Shown here one piece after another: positions 16,257-24,647 of a DNA stretch of 64,000 nt; position 1 is the stretch's first letter; each line of letters begins with the position of its first letter. Source of the stretch: Nocardia mangyaensis (GTDB taxonomy: Bacteria; Actinomycetota; Actinomycetes; Mycobacteriales; Mycobacteriaceae); assembly GCF_001886715.1 (NCBI RefSeq), contig NZ_CP018082.1:3596001-3660000 (forward strand), in the 5' to 3' direction. A program made the translations under genes and the position numbers. Under the pieces are notes generated by a model. The model was not told the DNA's origin. It worked only from the letters and a program-made list of their open reading frames with translations, and did no database searches.

Positions 16257-17225
16257 ATGCGCGCCGACCGCTTGGTTTCGCTGGTGCTGCTGCTACGTCA
16301 GCGCGGTCGCCTGACCGCGGAGACGTTGGCCCGTGAGCTCGAGGTGTCGACTCGCACCGTTCTGCGCGATATCGAGGCGCTGTCGGCGGCGGGCGTGCCG
16401 GTGTACGCCGAACGTGGTCGCCACGGGGGTTTCGCGCTGCTGCCTGGTTTCCGGACCGAGCTCACCGGGCTCAATCACGACGAGGCCCTTGCCCTGCTGA
16501 CGGCCGGATCCGGGCGTGGTGAGCAGGTGTTCGGCCTCGGTTCGGCGCTGGCTTCGGCCATGCGCAAGGTGGTCGACGCGCTACCGGAAAGTCGTCGGGT
16601 GAGCACCAGCGATGCGGCGCAACGGTTTCTCGTCGACCCGCAGACCGATCTGCTGGCCCGTCGGGCGGTCACCGAGGAGGTGTCGAGCGCGGTGATGATC
16701 GCGGTGCGGCGCGCGGTGCTCGCTGGGCGCAAGCTGCGTATTCATTACGCGGCCGCCGATCAGCCGCCGCAGTGGCGCACGGTGGACCCGATCGGCCTGG
16801 TGACGGTGCGTGACCGGGCTTATCTGCTGGCCACCCGGTCGGGTGTGGACCGCACCTATCGCCTTTCGCGGGTTGTGGCCGCGGCGGAACTGCCCGAACC
16901 CGCCCAGCGTCCGAATCAGGTGGATCTGGACCGGATCTGGCGGGAACGCAGCGCGCGGTTCCGGGCCGGGGGCGATCAGATCGCGGTGCTGGTACGGGTG
17001 CATCCGTCCCGGCGGGAGGAAGTGTTGAACACCGCGGTGGCTGTTCTCGTGGAAGCACCCGATGCGGATGGCTGGTCGCGCTTGGAGCTGACTTTCCAGG
17101 ATTCACGACATGCCGAATGGGCGTTGTGGCAGCTCGGATCCGACGCCGAAGCGCTGTCCCCGCCGGAGTTGCGCGTCGCCTTGCACGACCGTGCCGCCGC
17201 GCTCGCCGACCGCTACCGCGCCTGA
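16257..17225 (+). CDS. HTH-WYL transcriptional regulator
   Basis: A 322-residue regulator with an N-terminal DeoR-like helix-turn-helix (TAETLARELEVSTRTVLRDI, residues about 21-40) and a C-terminal WYL ligand-binding domain (about 140-320). The canonical WYL-like strand is seen in RKLRIHYAAAD...WRTVDPIGLV. The ATG at 16257 is exactly 6 nt after TAGAGT (16245-16250), a good leaderless arrangement. Divergent orientation suggests control of the ridA-like gene. The ligand is unknown; many WYL proteins bind nucleotides or nucleic acid. Confidence 0.87.
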   Translation: MRADRLVSLVLLLRQRGRLTAETLARELEVSTRTVLRDIEALSAAGVPVYAERGRHGGFALLPGFRTELTGLNHDEALALLTAGSGRGEQVFGLGSALASAMRKVVDALPESRRVSTSDAAQRFLVDPQTDLLARRAVTEEVSSAVMIAVRRAVLAGRKLRIHYAAADQPPQWRTVDPIGLVTVRDRAYLLATRSGVDRTYRLSRVVAAAELPEPAQRPNQVDLDRIWRERSARFRAGGDQIAVLVRVHPSRREEVLNTAVAVLVEAPDADGWSRLELTFQDSRHAEWALWQLGSDAEALSPPELRVALHDRAAALADRYRA

Positions 17226-17400
17226 GCGCACCGCTCACGGTGTTCGTGTCCGCCGGCGGGGTGAGGGCCGGATCGTGCCTGCACACGGTGGGTTCGCTCG
17301 GTCTTCGCAGGGTTCGCCGATTGTTCTGTTTTCCCGGTCAGAGCCGGTGTTAATGTGCTCCAAGCACTTTCGTCCCGACCGTTAGATCAGAGGAAAACCT

Positions 17401-17670
17401 ATGTCGACCCGTTCGATCGTCACCACCTCCGCCGCCGCGCTGCTGCTCACCGGCGCGGTCGCCGCTGTCGCCGCGCCCGCGCAGGCGTTCCCGGCCGGTT
17501 GGTGGAAGGAGAAGACCTTCGTGTGCACCGCGACCGACCGCAACACCGGTGCGCCGCTGCCCGATGTCACCGTGCAGGCCCCCGATCAGGTCGGTGCCGC
17601 CTACTACGCGCTGCCGCACTTCGGTGCCGACGCCGACACCCTCAACGTGCAGTGCTACGCCAAGGAGTGA
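17401..17670 (+). CDS. Small secreted protein
   Basis: An 89-residue protein with a clear Sec signal peptide (MSTRSIVTTSAAALLLTGAV..., cleavage after AQA near residue 29), leaving a mature part of about 60 residues. Two cysteines (FVCTATD and NVQCYAKE) could form one disulfide bridge. No family is recognised. GAGGA lies 8 nt before the ATG. The 175-bp upstream gap holds an inverted repeat GTGCT-CCA-AGCAC around 17354 close to an AT-rich promoter-like segment. It stands alone between a WYL regulator and a convergent hydrolase gene. Confidence 0.75.
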   Translation: MSTRSIVTTSAAALLLTGAVAAVAAPAQAFPAGWWKEKTFVCTATDRNTGAPLPDVTVQAPDQVGAAYYALPHFGADADTLNVQCYAKE

Positions 17671-17730
17671 TCAGTTGAGTGTGGTGTCGCCGCTCCCGAC
17701 GCGCGGCGACACCACCTCTCGTTCGGGGTG

Positions 17731-18582
17731 TCAAGCGTTGTCCTGCAAGAACTCCCGAACCGGTACTGTCTGCCCGACCAGTGCATGGCCGGCACCGGGC
17801 AGTAGGCGCACCTCGCCGCGCGTGAAGCCACCGCGGGCGATTTCGGCGGTGCGGGTGGAGTCGAACAGCGCGTCGTCCTCGCCGACGATTATCAGTACCG
17901 GGATGTCAACCTCCTGGAGTTGCTCGCGACGGAATCGGGGTAGTCGTCCCGGGCGGGGCGAGAAGTGGGTGAACGTCAATTCCACCTCGTCGAGTATCTC
18001 CTCGGCTGCCGCGTCCTCGGGGCCGAGTCCGAGCCCGACCCGTGCCGCGTCGCGGACCGAGTGCCTGCCGAGCAGCCGGAGCCCGAGCGCCTTCACCAGC
18101 CACCCGTACCGGTGTTTGCCGAGCCCGCCGGGGCAGAGCAGGACCAGGCTCGTGACCCGCCCTGGTCGGCGCAGCACGAAGTCGAGCGCTGTCCATCCGC
18201 CCAGCGACATCCCGACGAGTGCGACGGTGTCGAGTCCGAGGCGATCGAGGACCTCGTCGAGCCAGCTCGCTGTCGCGTCGGTGCTCAGGTCGAGCCGGGT
18301 CGGCGCGCTGAAGCCGGGTTCACCGGGCAGGTCCACCGCGTAGACGCGGTAGTGCGCCGACCAGTCGGTGACATCGCCGCGCCAGGTGCTGGTATTGGCG
18401 CCCGAGCCGTGCAGCAGCACCAGCGGTGGCGCGTCGGCCGGTCCGGAGGCGAGGACGAATGTCTCACCTGCGGCGGTGGGGACGCGGAATTCCTCGCGCG
18501 GCACCGGCCAGGCGTCCAAACGTGCCCGGTAGCGCTCTTCGATGGCGCGTCGGCCGGCGTCGGATTTGTAGAGGGTGGTCAT
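17731..18582 (-). CDS. Alpha/beta hydrolase
   Basis: A 283-residue alpha/beta-fold hydrolase. The oxyanion motif is LLHGSGANTSTW, the nucleophile elbow is GMSLGG, the acid is probably in VGEDDALFD and the catalytic His in GAGHALVG. Its ATG overlaps the stop of the upstream HTH gene as ATGA, so the two are translationally coupled. The open frame continues to 19008 but that part is the shadow of the HTH gene. The substrate is unknown; esterase or carboxylesterase activity is likely from the family. Confidence 0.85.
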   Translation of the reverse strand: MTTLYKSDAGRRAIEERYRARLDAWPVPREEFRVPTAAGETFVLASGPADAPPLVLLHGSGANTSTWRGDVTDWSAHYRVYAVDLPGEPGFSAPTRLDLSTDATASWLDEVLDRLGLDTVALVGMSLGGWTALDFVLRRPGRVTSLVLLCPGGLGKHRYGWLVKALGLRLLGRHSVRDAARVGLGLGPEDAAAEEILDEVELTFTHFSPRPGRLPRFRREQLQEVDIPVLIIVGEDDALFDSTRTAEIARGGFTRGEVRLLPGAGHALVGQTVPVREFLQDNA

Positions 18583-19004
18583 GAAGTGAGGACTCCGTCC
18601 ATGTAGTCGAGCAGTCGTGCGGTGTCGGCGAGGCCGCCGAGCACGATGACCTTCAGGCGCGCCCGCGCCGGGTCGTAGCTCGTTTCCACGCGCAGGGCCG
18701 GTCCGCCGGGACCGCGGGTGGTGGCCGTCGCGGTGAGCAGGGTGGTGACCCGGTCGGCCATGGCGCGGTCGATGCTGTCGATCTCGACGATGCAGGAGGC
18801 CTCGGCATGCCGTGTGCCACCGGTTGCCGTGGCGGTCGTGATCGGCAGGCCCGTGAACGCTTCGAGGTCGTCGTGGGCGATCCGGTACTGCTTGCCGATG
18901 CGGGCCGCGGGCAGTTTGCCGTCGCGGACATAGGTGCGCACCGTGCGGACGTGCAGTCCGAGCAGTTCGGCGACCTGCTCCACCGAATAGAAGCGATCTG
19001 TCAT
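18579..19004 (-). CDS. Excisionase-like HTH protein
   Basis: A 141-residue protein with an N-terminal HTH_17/MerR-like winged helix: YSVEQVAELLGLHVRTVRTY followed by a DGKLPAARIGKQYRI wing. The C-terminal 90 residues, after a Thr/Ala-rich linker, form a separate alpha/beta-looking domain of unknown role. Despite the excisionase-type domain there is no integrase nearby, so it is probably a regulator of its own operon with the hydrolase. A TAGGGT hexamer lies 7 nt before the ATG, suggesting a leaderless message. Confidence 0.8.
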   Translation of the reverse strand: MTDRFYSVEQVAELLGLHVRTVRTYVRDGKLPAARIGKQYRIAHDDLEAFTGLPITTATATGGTRHAEASCIVEIDSIDRAMADRVTTLLTATATTRGPGGPALRVETSYDPARARLKVIVLGGLADTARLLDYMDGVLTS

Positions 19005-19067
19005 GCAAATAACCCTAAACGAACGTGCACATATAGATCAATAGGGATGTTTGAGGAGTATTCAACT

Positions 19068-19172
19068 GTGAGAATGGTCGCGGGACAAGCGGTGGGCCCA
19101 CCTCACGCGGGCCCGCCACCCCTGAACGCGGTCGATCCGGCCGACAAAGCCACGACCAGGGGTTCCGTGTGA
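19068..19172 (+). CDS. Possible 34-codon small ORF upstream of mshC
   Basis: GAGGAG (19053-19058) lies 9 nt before a GTG, opening 34 codons (MRMVAGQAVGPPHAG...). A TATAGA box at 19032-19037 could be its promoter. It is Pro/Ala-rich, has no Cys and matches no family I know. It is the only candidate gene in the 295-bp gap 19005-19299, which also has a GGGCCC-type hairpin near 19104-19125. Confidence 0.25.
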   Translation: MRMVAGQAVGPPHAGPPPLNAVDPADKATTRGSV

Positions 19173-19299
19173 GCCGAAGCCTTGACGGTGTCGTCGGGAC
19201 ACGGTGGTGCGCAGGTGGCGAGCCGCGCGCCGGCACCGCGGGCAAGGTCTGGACCGGGCCGCGGGCCGAGCGCCCGCACGGGGGCTCTACCCTCGAATC

Positions 19300-20538
19300 A
19301 TGCAGTCCTGGTCCGATATCGCCCTACCGACCGTCCCCGGAACAGGGCCGCCGTTGCGGTTGTACGACACCGCCGATCGCCAGGTCCGCCCGGTCACCCC
19401 TGGCGCGACCGCGAAGATGTATGTCTGCGGCATCACCCCCTACGACGCCACCCACCTCGGACACGCCGCCACCTACCTGGCCTTCGACCTGGTCAACCGG
19501 CAGTTGCGCGACGCGGGCCACGATGTGCACTACGTGCAGAACGTCACCGATGTCGACGATCCGCTGTTCGAACGCGCCGCCCGTGACGGCGTCGACTGGC
19601 GCGATCTGGGCGACTCCGAGGTCGCGCTGTTCCGCGAGGACATGACCGCGCTGCGGGTACTGCCTCCACGCGACTACATCGGCGCCATCGAATCGGTGGA
19701 AGAGGTGGTGGAGCTGGTGCAGAAACTGCTCGCCGCGGGTGCCGCCTACATCGTCGACGACGCCGAATACCCCGACATCTACTTCCGCACCGACGCCACC
19801 GAGCAGTTCGGCTACGAGTCCGGCTACGACCGCGCCACGATGGAGGCGCTGTTCGCCGAACGCGGCGGCGACCCCGACCGGGCCGGGAAACGCGACACCA
19901 TCGACGCACTGCTGTGGCGGGCCGAACGCGACGGTGAGCCGTCGTGGCAGGCGCCGTTCGGAGCGGGTCGTCCGGGCTGGCACATCGAGTGTTCGGCGAT
20001 CGCGCTCAACCGCATCGGCACCGAGTTCGACATCCAGGGCGGCGGCTCGGACCTGATCTACCCCCACCACGAGTACTCGGCCGCGCACGCCGAGGCGATC
20101 ACCGGCGCGCGCCGCTTCGCCCGCCACTACGTGCACGCCGGGCTGATCGGCCTCGACGGCGAGAAGATGTCGAAGTCGCGCGGCAATCTGGTGCTGGTGT
20201 CGAAGCTGCGTCGCTCCGGAGTCGACCCGGCTGCGATCCGCGCGGGCCTGTTCGCCGGGCACTACCGCAGCGACCGCATGTGGGACGACGAAGTGCTCGC
20301 CGCCGCGCAGACCCGTCTGGCCCGCTGGCGCGAAGCGGTCTCCCTGGACGGGGGCCCGGCCGCCACGGCCACGATCGCCCGGCTGCGCCAGCACCTGGCC
20401 GACGATCTGGACACCCCGAAGGCGCTCGACGCCGTCGACAACTGGGCCGAACGGGCCATCGCCTACGGCGGCACCGACACCGAGGCGCCCGCCCTGGTCC
20501 GCGCCGCCGTCGACGCGCTGCTCGGCATCACGCTCTGA
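19300..20538 (+). CDS. mshC: L-cysteine:GlcN-Ins ligase (mycothiol synthesis)
   Basis: A 412-residue class I cysteinyl-tRNA-synthetase-like ligase that joins cysteine to 1D-myo-inositol 2-amino-2-deoxyglucopyranoside with ATP, the third step of mycothiol synthesis. Zinc ligands are Cys in [10 protein letters not shown], Cys in WHIECSAI and His in PHHEYSAAH. The HIGH-like motif is HLGH and the KMSKS motif is EKMSKSRG. It is shorter than CysS and lacks the anticodon-binding C-terminus, as expected for MshC (about 412-414 residues). TACCCT at 19288-19293 is exactly 6 nt before the ATG, so the mRNA is probably leaderless. It sits near the uppP/DUF3090 block as in mycobacteria. Confidence 0.95.
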   Translation: MQSWSDIALPTVPGTGPPLRLYDTADRQVRPVTPGATAKMYVCGITPYDATHLGHAATYLAFDLVNRQLRDAGHDVHYVQNVTDVDDPLFERAARDGVDWRDLGDSEVALFREDMTALRVLPPRDYIGAIESVEEVVELVQKLLAAGAAYIVDDAEYPDIYFRTDATEQFGYESGYDRATMEALFAERGGDPDRAGKRDTIDALLWRAERDGEPSWQAPFGAGRPGWHIECSAIALNRIGTEFDIQGGGSDLIYPHHEYSAAHAEAITGARRFARHYVHAGLIGLDGEKMSKSRGNLVLVSKLRRSGVDPAAIRAGLFAGHYRSDRMWDDEVLAAAQTRLARWREAVSLDGGPAATATIARLRQHLADDLDTPKALDAVDNWAERAIAYGGTDTEAPALVRAAVDALLGITL

Positions 20539-20644
20539 GAACACCGGCGACCTGCGCCAACCTGTAGCCACTGCCGGCGCGATGAGGTGAGGCGCTCGGC
20601 GCGGTGTGCCGTCGGCACGGCGACCATCGGACCGAGCTCGCCCA

Positions 20645-20662
20645 CTATGCTCGATGGCATAG
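20645..20662. promoter_or_regulatory. TetR operator overlapping a -10 box
   Basis: Perfect inverted repeat CTATGC-TCGATG-GCATAG located 25 bp before the TetR start. The -10-like TATGCT (20646-20651) lies inside the left arm, so a bound repressor would block its own promoter. Confidence 0.55.
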
Positions 20663-20686
20663 CCGTCGAGGAGAGGATCGCCCGCC

Positions 20687-21307
20687 ATGGGAGCGCGCTC
20701 GGGAACCCGAGAGAGGATGCTCGTCGCGGCCGTGGAGCTGATGCGCGAACGCGGTGCCGGCAGCGTCACCGTCGACGCGGTGCTGGCGCGCAGTCAGACC
20801 CCGCGCGGGTCGGTGTATCATCACTTTCCCGGCGGCCGTGCCGAACTCGTGCGCGAGGCACTGATCCGCGCCGGGGACACGATCGGCGTCATCATCGAGG
20901 ACGCCGCCGGCCGCGGCGCGCTCGGCGCGCTGCGCTTCTTCGGCGAGTTCTGGACCGCGATGCTGCGCGCCTCCGATTTCACCGCGGGCTGCCCGGTCGT
21001 CTCGGTCGCCGTGGGCGGTGGCCCCGACGACGACGAACTGGGCCCAGTGGTGGCCGCGATCTTCGACCGCTGGCACGCGGGCCTGGTCGCCACCCTCACC
21101 GCCGAGGACATCCCCCGCGAGCGGGCCGAGCCCTTGGCCACCCTCGCGGTCGCGGCCATGGAGGGCGCCGTGGTCCTGTGCCGCGTGCACCGTTCCACCG
21201 CCCCACTCGACGCGATCCTCGCCGAACTCGAGGAAACGTTCACCGCCCGCCTCGCCCGCCCGCTCGTCGGAGGACATCACCCAGGCGGCTGGTCGCGAAA
21301 CCTGTGA
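20687..21307 (+). CDS. TetR/AcrR family regulator
   Basis: A 206-residue one-component repressor. The DNA-binding helix-turn-helix is SVTVDAVLARSQTPRGSVYHHF (residues about 26-47). The C-terminal ligand domain contains DFTAGCPVVSVAVG, the pattern of the LmrA/YxaF-like TetR group. A GGAG-type ribosome-binding site precedes the ATG. A perfect 6-6-6 inverted repeat covers its promoter, implying autoregulation. The following dienelactone hydrolase gene is in the same orientation but has its own leaderless promoter. Confidence 0.88.
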   Translation: MGARSGTRERMLVAAVELMRERGAGSVTVDAVLARSQTPRGSVYHHFPGGRAELVREALIRAGDTIGVIIEDAAGRGALGALRFFGEFWTAMLRASDFTAGCPVVSVAVGGGPDDDELGPVVAAIFDRWHAGLVATLTAEDIPRERAEPLATLAVAAMEGAVVLCRVHRSTAPLDAILAELEETFTARLARPLVGGHHPGGWSRNL

Positions 21308-21384
21308 CCGGCGGACAGGAGCCGAACGATCTCGGTTGACCGGGAATCGCTGCGCGCGCACCGGGCAGGGCCTACCTTCGGACC

Positions 21385-22083
21385 ATGGACAGTATCGAGA
21401 TCGCCTCACCGGCGGGGAAACTCGACGTGCTGTTGTCGCGGCCGTCGGGGCAGGGTCCGTGGCCGGGGGTGGTGGTCGTGCACGACGGCCTCGGCGTCAC
21501 TGATGATCTGCGCGGTCAACTCGAGCATCTGGCCGCCAACGGGTATCTGGCGATCGCGCCGAATCTGTTCACCCGTGGTCGTGCCCGGTGTATCAAAGAG
21601 ATCTACCGTGCCCTGTTGTTCACCGGCGCGGGTCCGGCGGTCGGTGAGATCGTGGCCGCCCGTGACCGCTTGGCCACCGAGGCCGACTGCACCGGCCGCA
21701 TCGCCGTGCTCGGCTTCTGCATGGGCGGCGGTTTCGCCCTGCTGAGCGCGCCCGCCGGTTTCGCCGCCGCCGCGCCCTTCTACGCCTCGCTCTACGGCGA
21801 CTACAAAGCCCTGCTCGCCGGTGCCTGCCCGGTGGTTGCCAGCTACGCCACCCGGGACCCGTTCCTGCGTGACGGTGCGATCAGACTCGAACAGGCGCTC
21901 ACCGTCAACGGTGTCGAACACGACATCAAGACCTACCCCGCCACGCACGGCTTCGCCAATGTGTTTCCCGGGAACGCGGTGCTCGAACGCATCGGGCTCG
22001 GCCACGACGTGACTGCCTCGGCGGATGCCTGGCGCCGCGTCTTCGAGTTCTTCGACCGGCACCTGCGCACGGACACCGCGTGA
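21385..22083 (+). CDS. Dienelactone hydrolase family protein
   Basis: A 232-residue alpha/beta hydrolase of the dienelactone hydrolase group. The Cys nucleophile is in GFCMGGG, the Asp probably in ATRDPFL and the His in THGFANVF. The family cleaves lactone rings in chloroaromatic catabolism or acts on general esters; nothing nearby identifies a substrate. TACCTT (21373-21378) lies exactly 6 nt before the ATG, supporting this start and a leaderless message. The gene stands between the TetR regulator and the universal stress protein. Confidence 0.88.
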   Translation: MDSIEIASPAGKLDVLLSRPSGQGPWPGVVVVHDGLGVTDDLRGQLEHLAANGYLAIAPNLFTRGRARCIKEIYRALLFTGAGPAVGEIVAARDRLATEADCTGRIAVLGFCMGGGFALLSAPAGFAAAAPFYASLYGDYKALLAGACPVVASYATRDPFLRDGAIRLEQALTVNGVEHDIKTYPATHGFANVFPGNAVLERIGLGHDVTASADAWRRVFEFFDRHLRTDTA

Positions 22084-22169
22084 TCGCGTCCCGGTTGCCC
22101 GCGGTGTGCGGCGTTTATACTGTGCCCATTCGCAGCTGATCTGCTCATCGTCTGATCGGAGAGCGTCCC

Positions 22170-22955
22170 ATGAGGTTCTACCAGCGCATCGTGGTGGGGA
22201 CCGATGGCTCCGAGGACGCGCTGGTCGCGTTGGCGGTGGCCGGTGAGATGGCGGCGCGGTGGGAGATCCCGGTGACGGCGTTGACGGTGTGGAAGGACTC
22301 TTCGCGCAAAGCGGCGATCGGGCCCGAATCGGCTGCGGAGATCACCGCGGCCGCCGCCGAGATCCTGGTCGAGGCCGGAGTGCCGCAGGTGACCCGACTG
22401 GAGCTGCCCGGATCGGCGAGCACGGTGCTGCTGGAGGTGGTCGAGCAGCAGGCGGGCGCGCTGTTGGTGATCGGTGGGCGCGGACTGGGCAGCTCGAAGG
22501 CCCGGCTGACCGGGTCGACGGCCAATCATGTGTCCCATCACAGTCCGAGCGATGTGCTGTTCACCCACAAGATCCCCAAACGCTGGACCACCATCGGACT
22601 GGCCACCGACGGATCACCGAGTTCGATCCTGGCGGTGCGCCGCGGCTACGAAGTCGCCGTGGCCATGGGTGCGCGTCCGTTCCTGGTGACCGCCGCCAAG
22701 ACCGACGACGAGGGAGGACAGACGCTGCTCGAAGTCGAAGGCGCCGCCGCGGTCGAGGACCCCGAGCTGTTCGGCCGTGACGTCTTGACCGGTGTCCCCG
22801 CGGCCGAGGCCCTGTGCAACGCGGCCTGGAAGTACGACATGGTCGTCATCGGCAATCGCGGAATGAGCGGCCCGGCCCGGCTGCTCGGCTCGGTGGCCAA
22901 CAAGGTCACCCACGACATCGACACCAACCTGCTGCTGGTGAACACGACCCCATGA
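22170..22955 (+). CDS. Tandem universal stress protein (two UspA domains)
   Basis: A 261-residue protein made of two UspA domains. Each ends in the ATP-binding signature: GGRGLGSSKARLTGS in the first and GNRGMSGPARLLGS in the second. Domain 1 starts VVGTDGSEDAL and domain 2 starts GLATDGSPSS. In mycobacteria such tandem Usps bind ATP or cAMP and respond to hypoxia or nitrosative stress; that role here is inference. GGAGAG precedes the ATG. A degraded peptidase fragment follows it. Confidence 0.9.
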   Translation: MRFYQRIVVGTDGSEDALVALAVAGEMAARWEIPVTALTVWKDSSRKAAIGPESAAEITAAAAEILVEAGVPQVTRLELPGSASTVLLEVVEQQAGALLVIGGRGLGSSKARLTGSTANHVSHHSPSDVLFTHKIPKRWTTIGLATDGSPSSILAVRRGYEVAVAMGARPFLVTAAKTDDEGGQTLLEVEGAAAVEDPELFGRDVLTGVPAAEALCNAAWKYDMVVIGNRGMSGPARLLGSVANKVTHDIDTNLLLVNTTP

Positions 22956-23133
22956 CCGCCCGGAATCTCGAACCGAGCATCGGGTGTCGAAGAGCCAGGC
23001 CCCGGTCAGGTTCGTCCCCGCCGAGGAGGGCCACGGTTTCGCCAACCCGGAGCACCAGATCCGGTTCTACCGGGCCGCCGAAGAGCATTTCGCCTGGTAC
23101 CTGGGCGTTCATACCAGGTTTGCTCCGGTTTAG
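22942..23133 (+). pseudogene. Remnant of a prolyl-oligopeptidase-like (S9) C-terminus
   Basis: Frame 1 between a stop at 22939 and TAG at 23131 reads ...PVRFVPAEEGHGFANPEHQ, then IRFYRAAEEHFAWYLG. This is the typical C-terminal end of an S9-family peptidase, including the catalytic His in EGHGF. No start codon or upstream catalytic Ser/Asp region exists; the fragment begins just after the stress protein. It is a deletion remnant, not an active gene. Confidence 0.65.
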
Positions 23134-23225
23134 CCGGTAACCGTCGAACATGCCCGAAACGGGCCTATCGGTCACCTATGATGACCGAACGCGCGCGGTT
23201 CGGAACACGACGGAGTGGACGCCGG

Positions 23226-24644
23226 ATGAATGCTGGGATCGAGGCGGCCGGTTTCTTCGGCCTGCTGGACTGGGAAGAACTCACCGGGCTGAACCGTTTC
23301 TGGCTCGACATGATCAGCATCCCGATCTTCAGCGCGGTGGCCGGTCTGATCACCAACTGGACCGGGGTGATCATGTTGTTCGCGCCGGTGCGGTTCACCG
23401 GTTTCTATGTGCCGGGCCTGAAGACGATCTTCCCGTTCCTGCCGCGCAAGGTGCAGATTCTGCCGACTTTCGCCCCCGGCGGCATTCTCGGGTTCCAAGG
23501 GTTCATCCCGGCCCGCGCCGAGAAGATGGCCAGTCTCATGGTCGACAACGCTGTCGCCAAGATCGGTACCGCCAAGGACTTCTTCGACCAGATGGATCCG
23601 CGCAAGATCTCCGCGCAGGTCGCCCACGTCGCACTGCCGAATGTGCGGTCGATGGTGGACACGATCATGGTCACCGAGCATCCGCAGCTGTGGGCCGACA
23701 TGCCGCCGCGCGCCCGCGAAGCCATCTACGCGCGGGTCGAGTCCGAGCTGCCCGCGATCACCGATCGCGCCTTCGACTTCATCGGCGCCAACATCGACCA
23801 GTTGCTGGATGTGAAGCTGATGGTCGTCGGCTATCTGCGGCGCCGCCCGGAACTGCTCAAAGACGTCATCTACGGGCTCGGCGCGCCGGAGCTTCGGTTC
23901 ATGACCCGCATCGGGGTGATCGGGTTCCCGTTCGGGGTGGTGTTGGCACTGTGGTTGTCGTTGCTGCACTACAGCACTCCCCACGGTGACACTCCCGCGG
24001 TGATCGAGCTGCCCGGCTGGCTCTACACGATCTTGCATCTGTTGCCTGCGTGGGCGTGGGTGGTCCTGGGTGCGGCGATGATCGGGGTGGTGGTCAACAT
24101 CATCGCGATCAAGGTGGTGTTCGAACCAGCTTCGCCGAAGCCGCGCTACCGGTATCCGTGGCGGGTCGCGAAGTTCGCCAAGCGCCAGCATCAGGCGGCC
24201 GCCGATCTCGGCCACGCGATCGGCTATCAGATCGTCACCCTCGATGTCGTCACCGAACAGCTGCTCGACGGGCCGAGCGGTGACAAGACCCGCGCCGTCA
24301 TCGCGCACTTCCTCAAGGTCGAGATCGACCGCGTGCTCGGTCCGTTGCGGTCGGTGACCCGACTCGCGGTGGGGCCGCGCCAATTCGACGCCATCCAGGC
24401 CACCGCGGGGGTGAACCTGGCCGCGGAGATGAAGCCGTGGCTGGCCGACGATGTCGACTTCTCCCAGACCACCGCGGCCAGCGTCGACCGCCTGGCCACC
24501 GAGAAGCTGCGCGAACTGCCACCGGAGGAGTTCGTCGAAATGCTCTACACCGCCATCGAACAGGACGCCTGGCTGCTGTACGCGCACGGTGGGGCGCTCG
24601 GTGTGCTCGTCGGCGTCGCGCATCTGCTGATCTTCGGAGTGTGA
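23226..24644 (+). CDS. DUF445 family membrane protein
   Basis: A 472-residue DUF445 protein with an N-terminal membrane segment (ISIPIFSAVAGLITNWTGVI), a large soluble middle containing APGGILGFQGFIPARAEKMA, two hydrophobic segments in the centre (FGVVLALWLSLL and WVVLGAAMIGVVVNIIAIK) and a final one at the C-terminus. The family (also called SbtA-like or YheB-like) has no settled function. The start at 23226 is chosen because TATGAT at 23175-23180 looks like the promoter -10; an ATG at 23178 is the alternative. The Abi-alpha gene follows after 3 bp, so the two are one operon. Confidence 0.82.
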   Translation: MNAGIEAAGFFGLLDWEELTGLNRFWLDMISIPIFSAVAGLITNWTGVIMLFAPVRFTGFYVPGLKTIFPFLPRKVQILPTFAPGGILGFQGFIPARAEKMASLMVDNAVAKIGTAKDFFDQMDPRKISAQVAHVALPNVRSMVDTIMVTEHPQLWADMPPRAREAIYARVESELPAITDRAFDFIGANIDQLLDVKLMVVGYLRRRPELLKDVIYGLGAPELRFMTRIGVIGFPFGVVLALWLSLLHYSTPHGDTPAVIELPGWLYTILHLLPAWAWVVLGAAMIGVVVNIIAIKVVFEPASPKPRYRYPWRVAKFAKRQHQAAADLGHAIGYQIVTLDVVTEQLLDGPSGDKTRAVIAHFLKVEIDRVLGPLRSVTRLAVGPRQFDAIQATAGVNLAAEMKPWLADDVDFSQTTAASVDRLATEKLRELPPEEFVEMLYTAIEQDAWLLYAHGGALGVLVGVAHLLIFGV

Positions 24645-24647
24645 GTC

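Noticed and set aside
18579..19004. Excisionase of a prophage or integrative element
   Set aside because: Only the HTH type is shared; no integrase, attachment repeat or phage gene is nearby, and the gene is coupled to a hydrolase.
19324..20769. A 481-codon minus-strand open frame
   Set aside because: Antisense to mshC, which has all ligase motifs.
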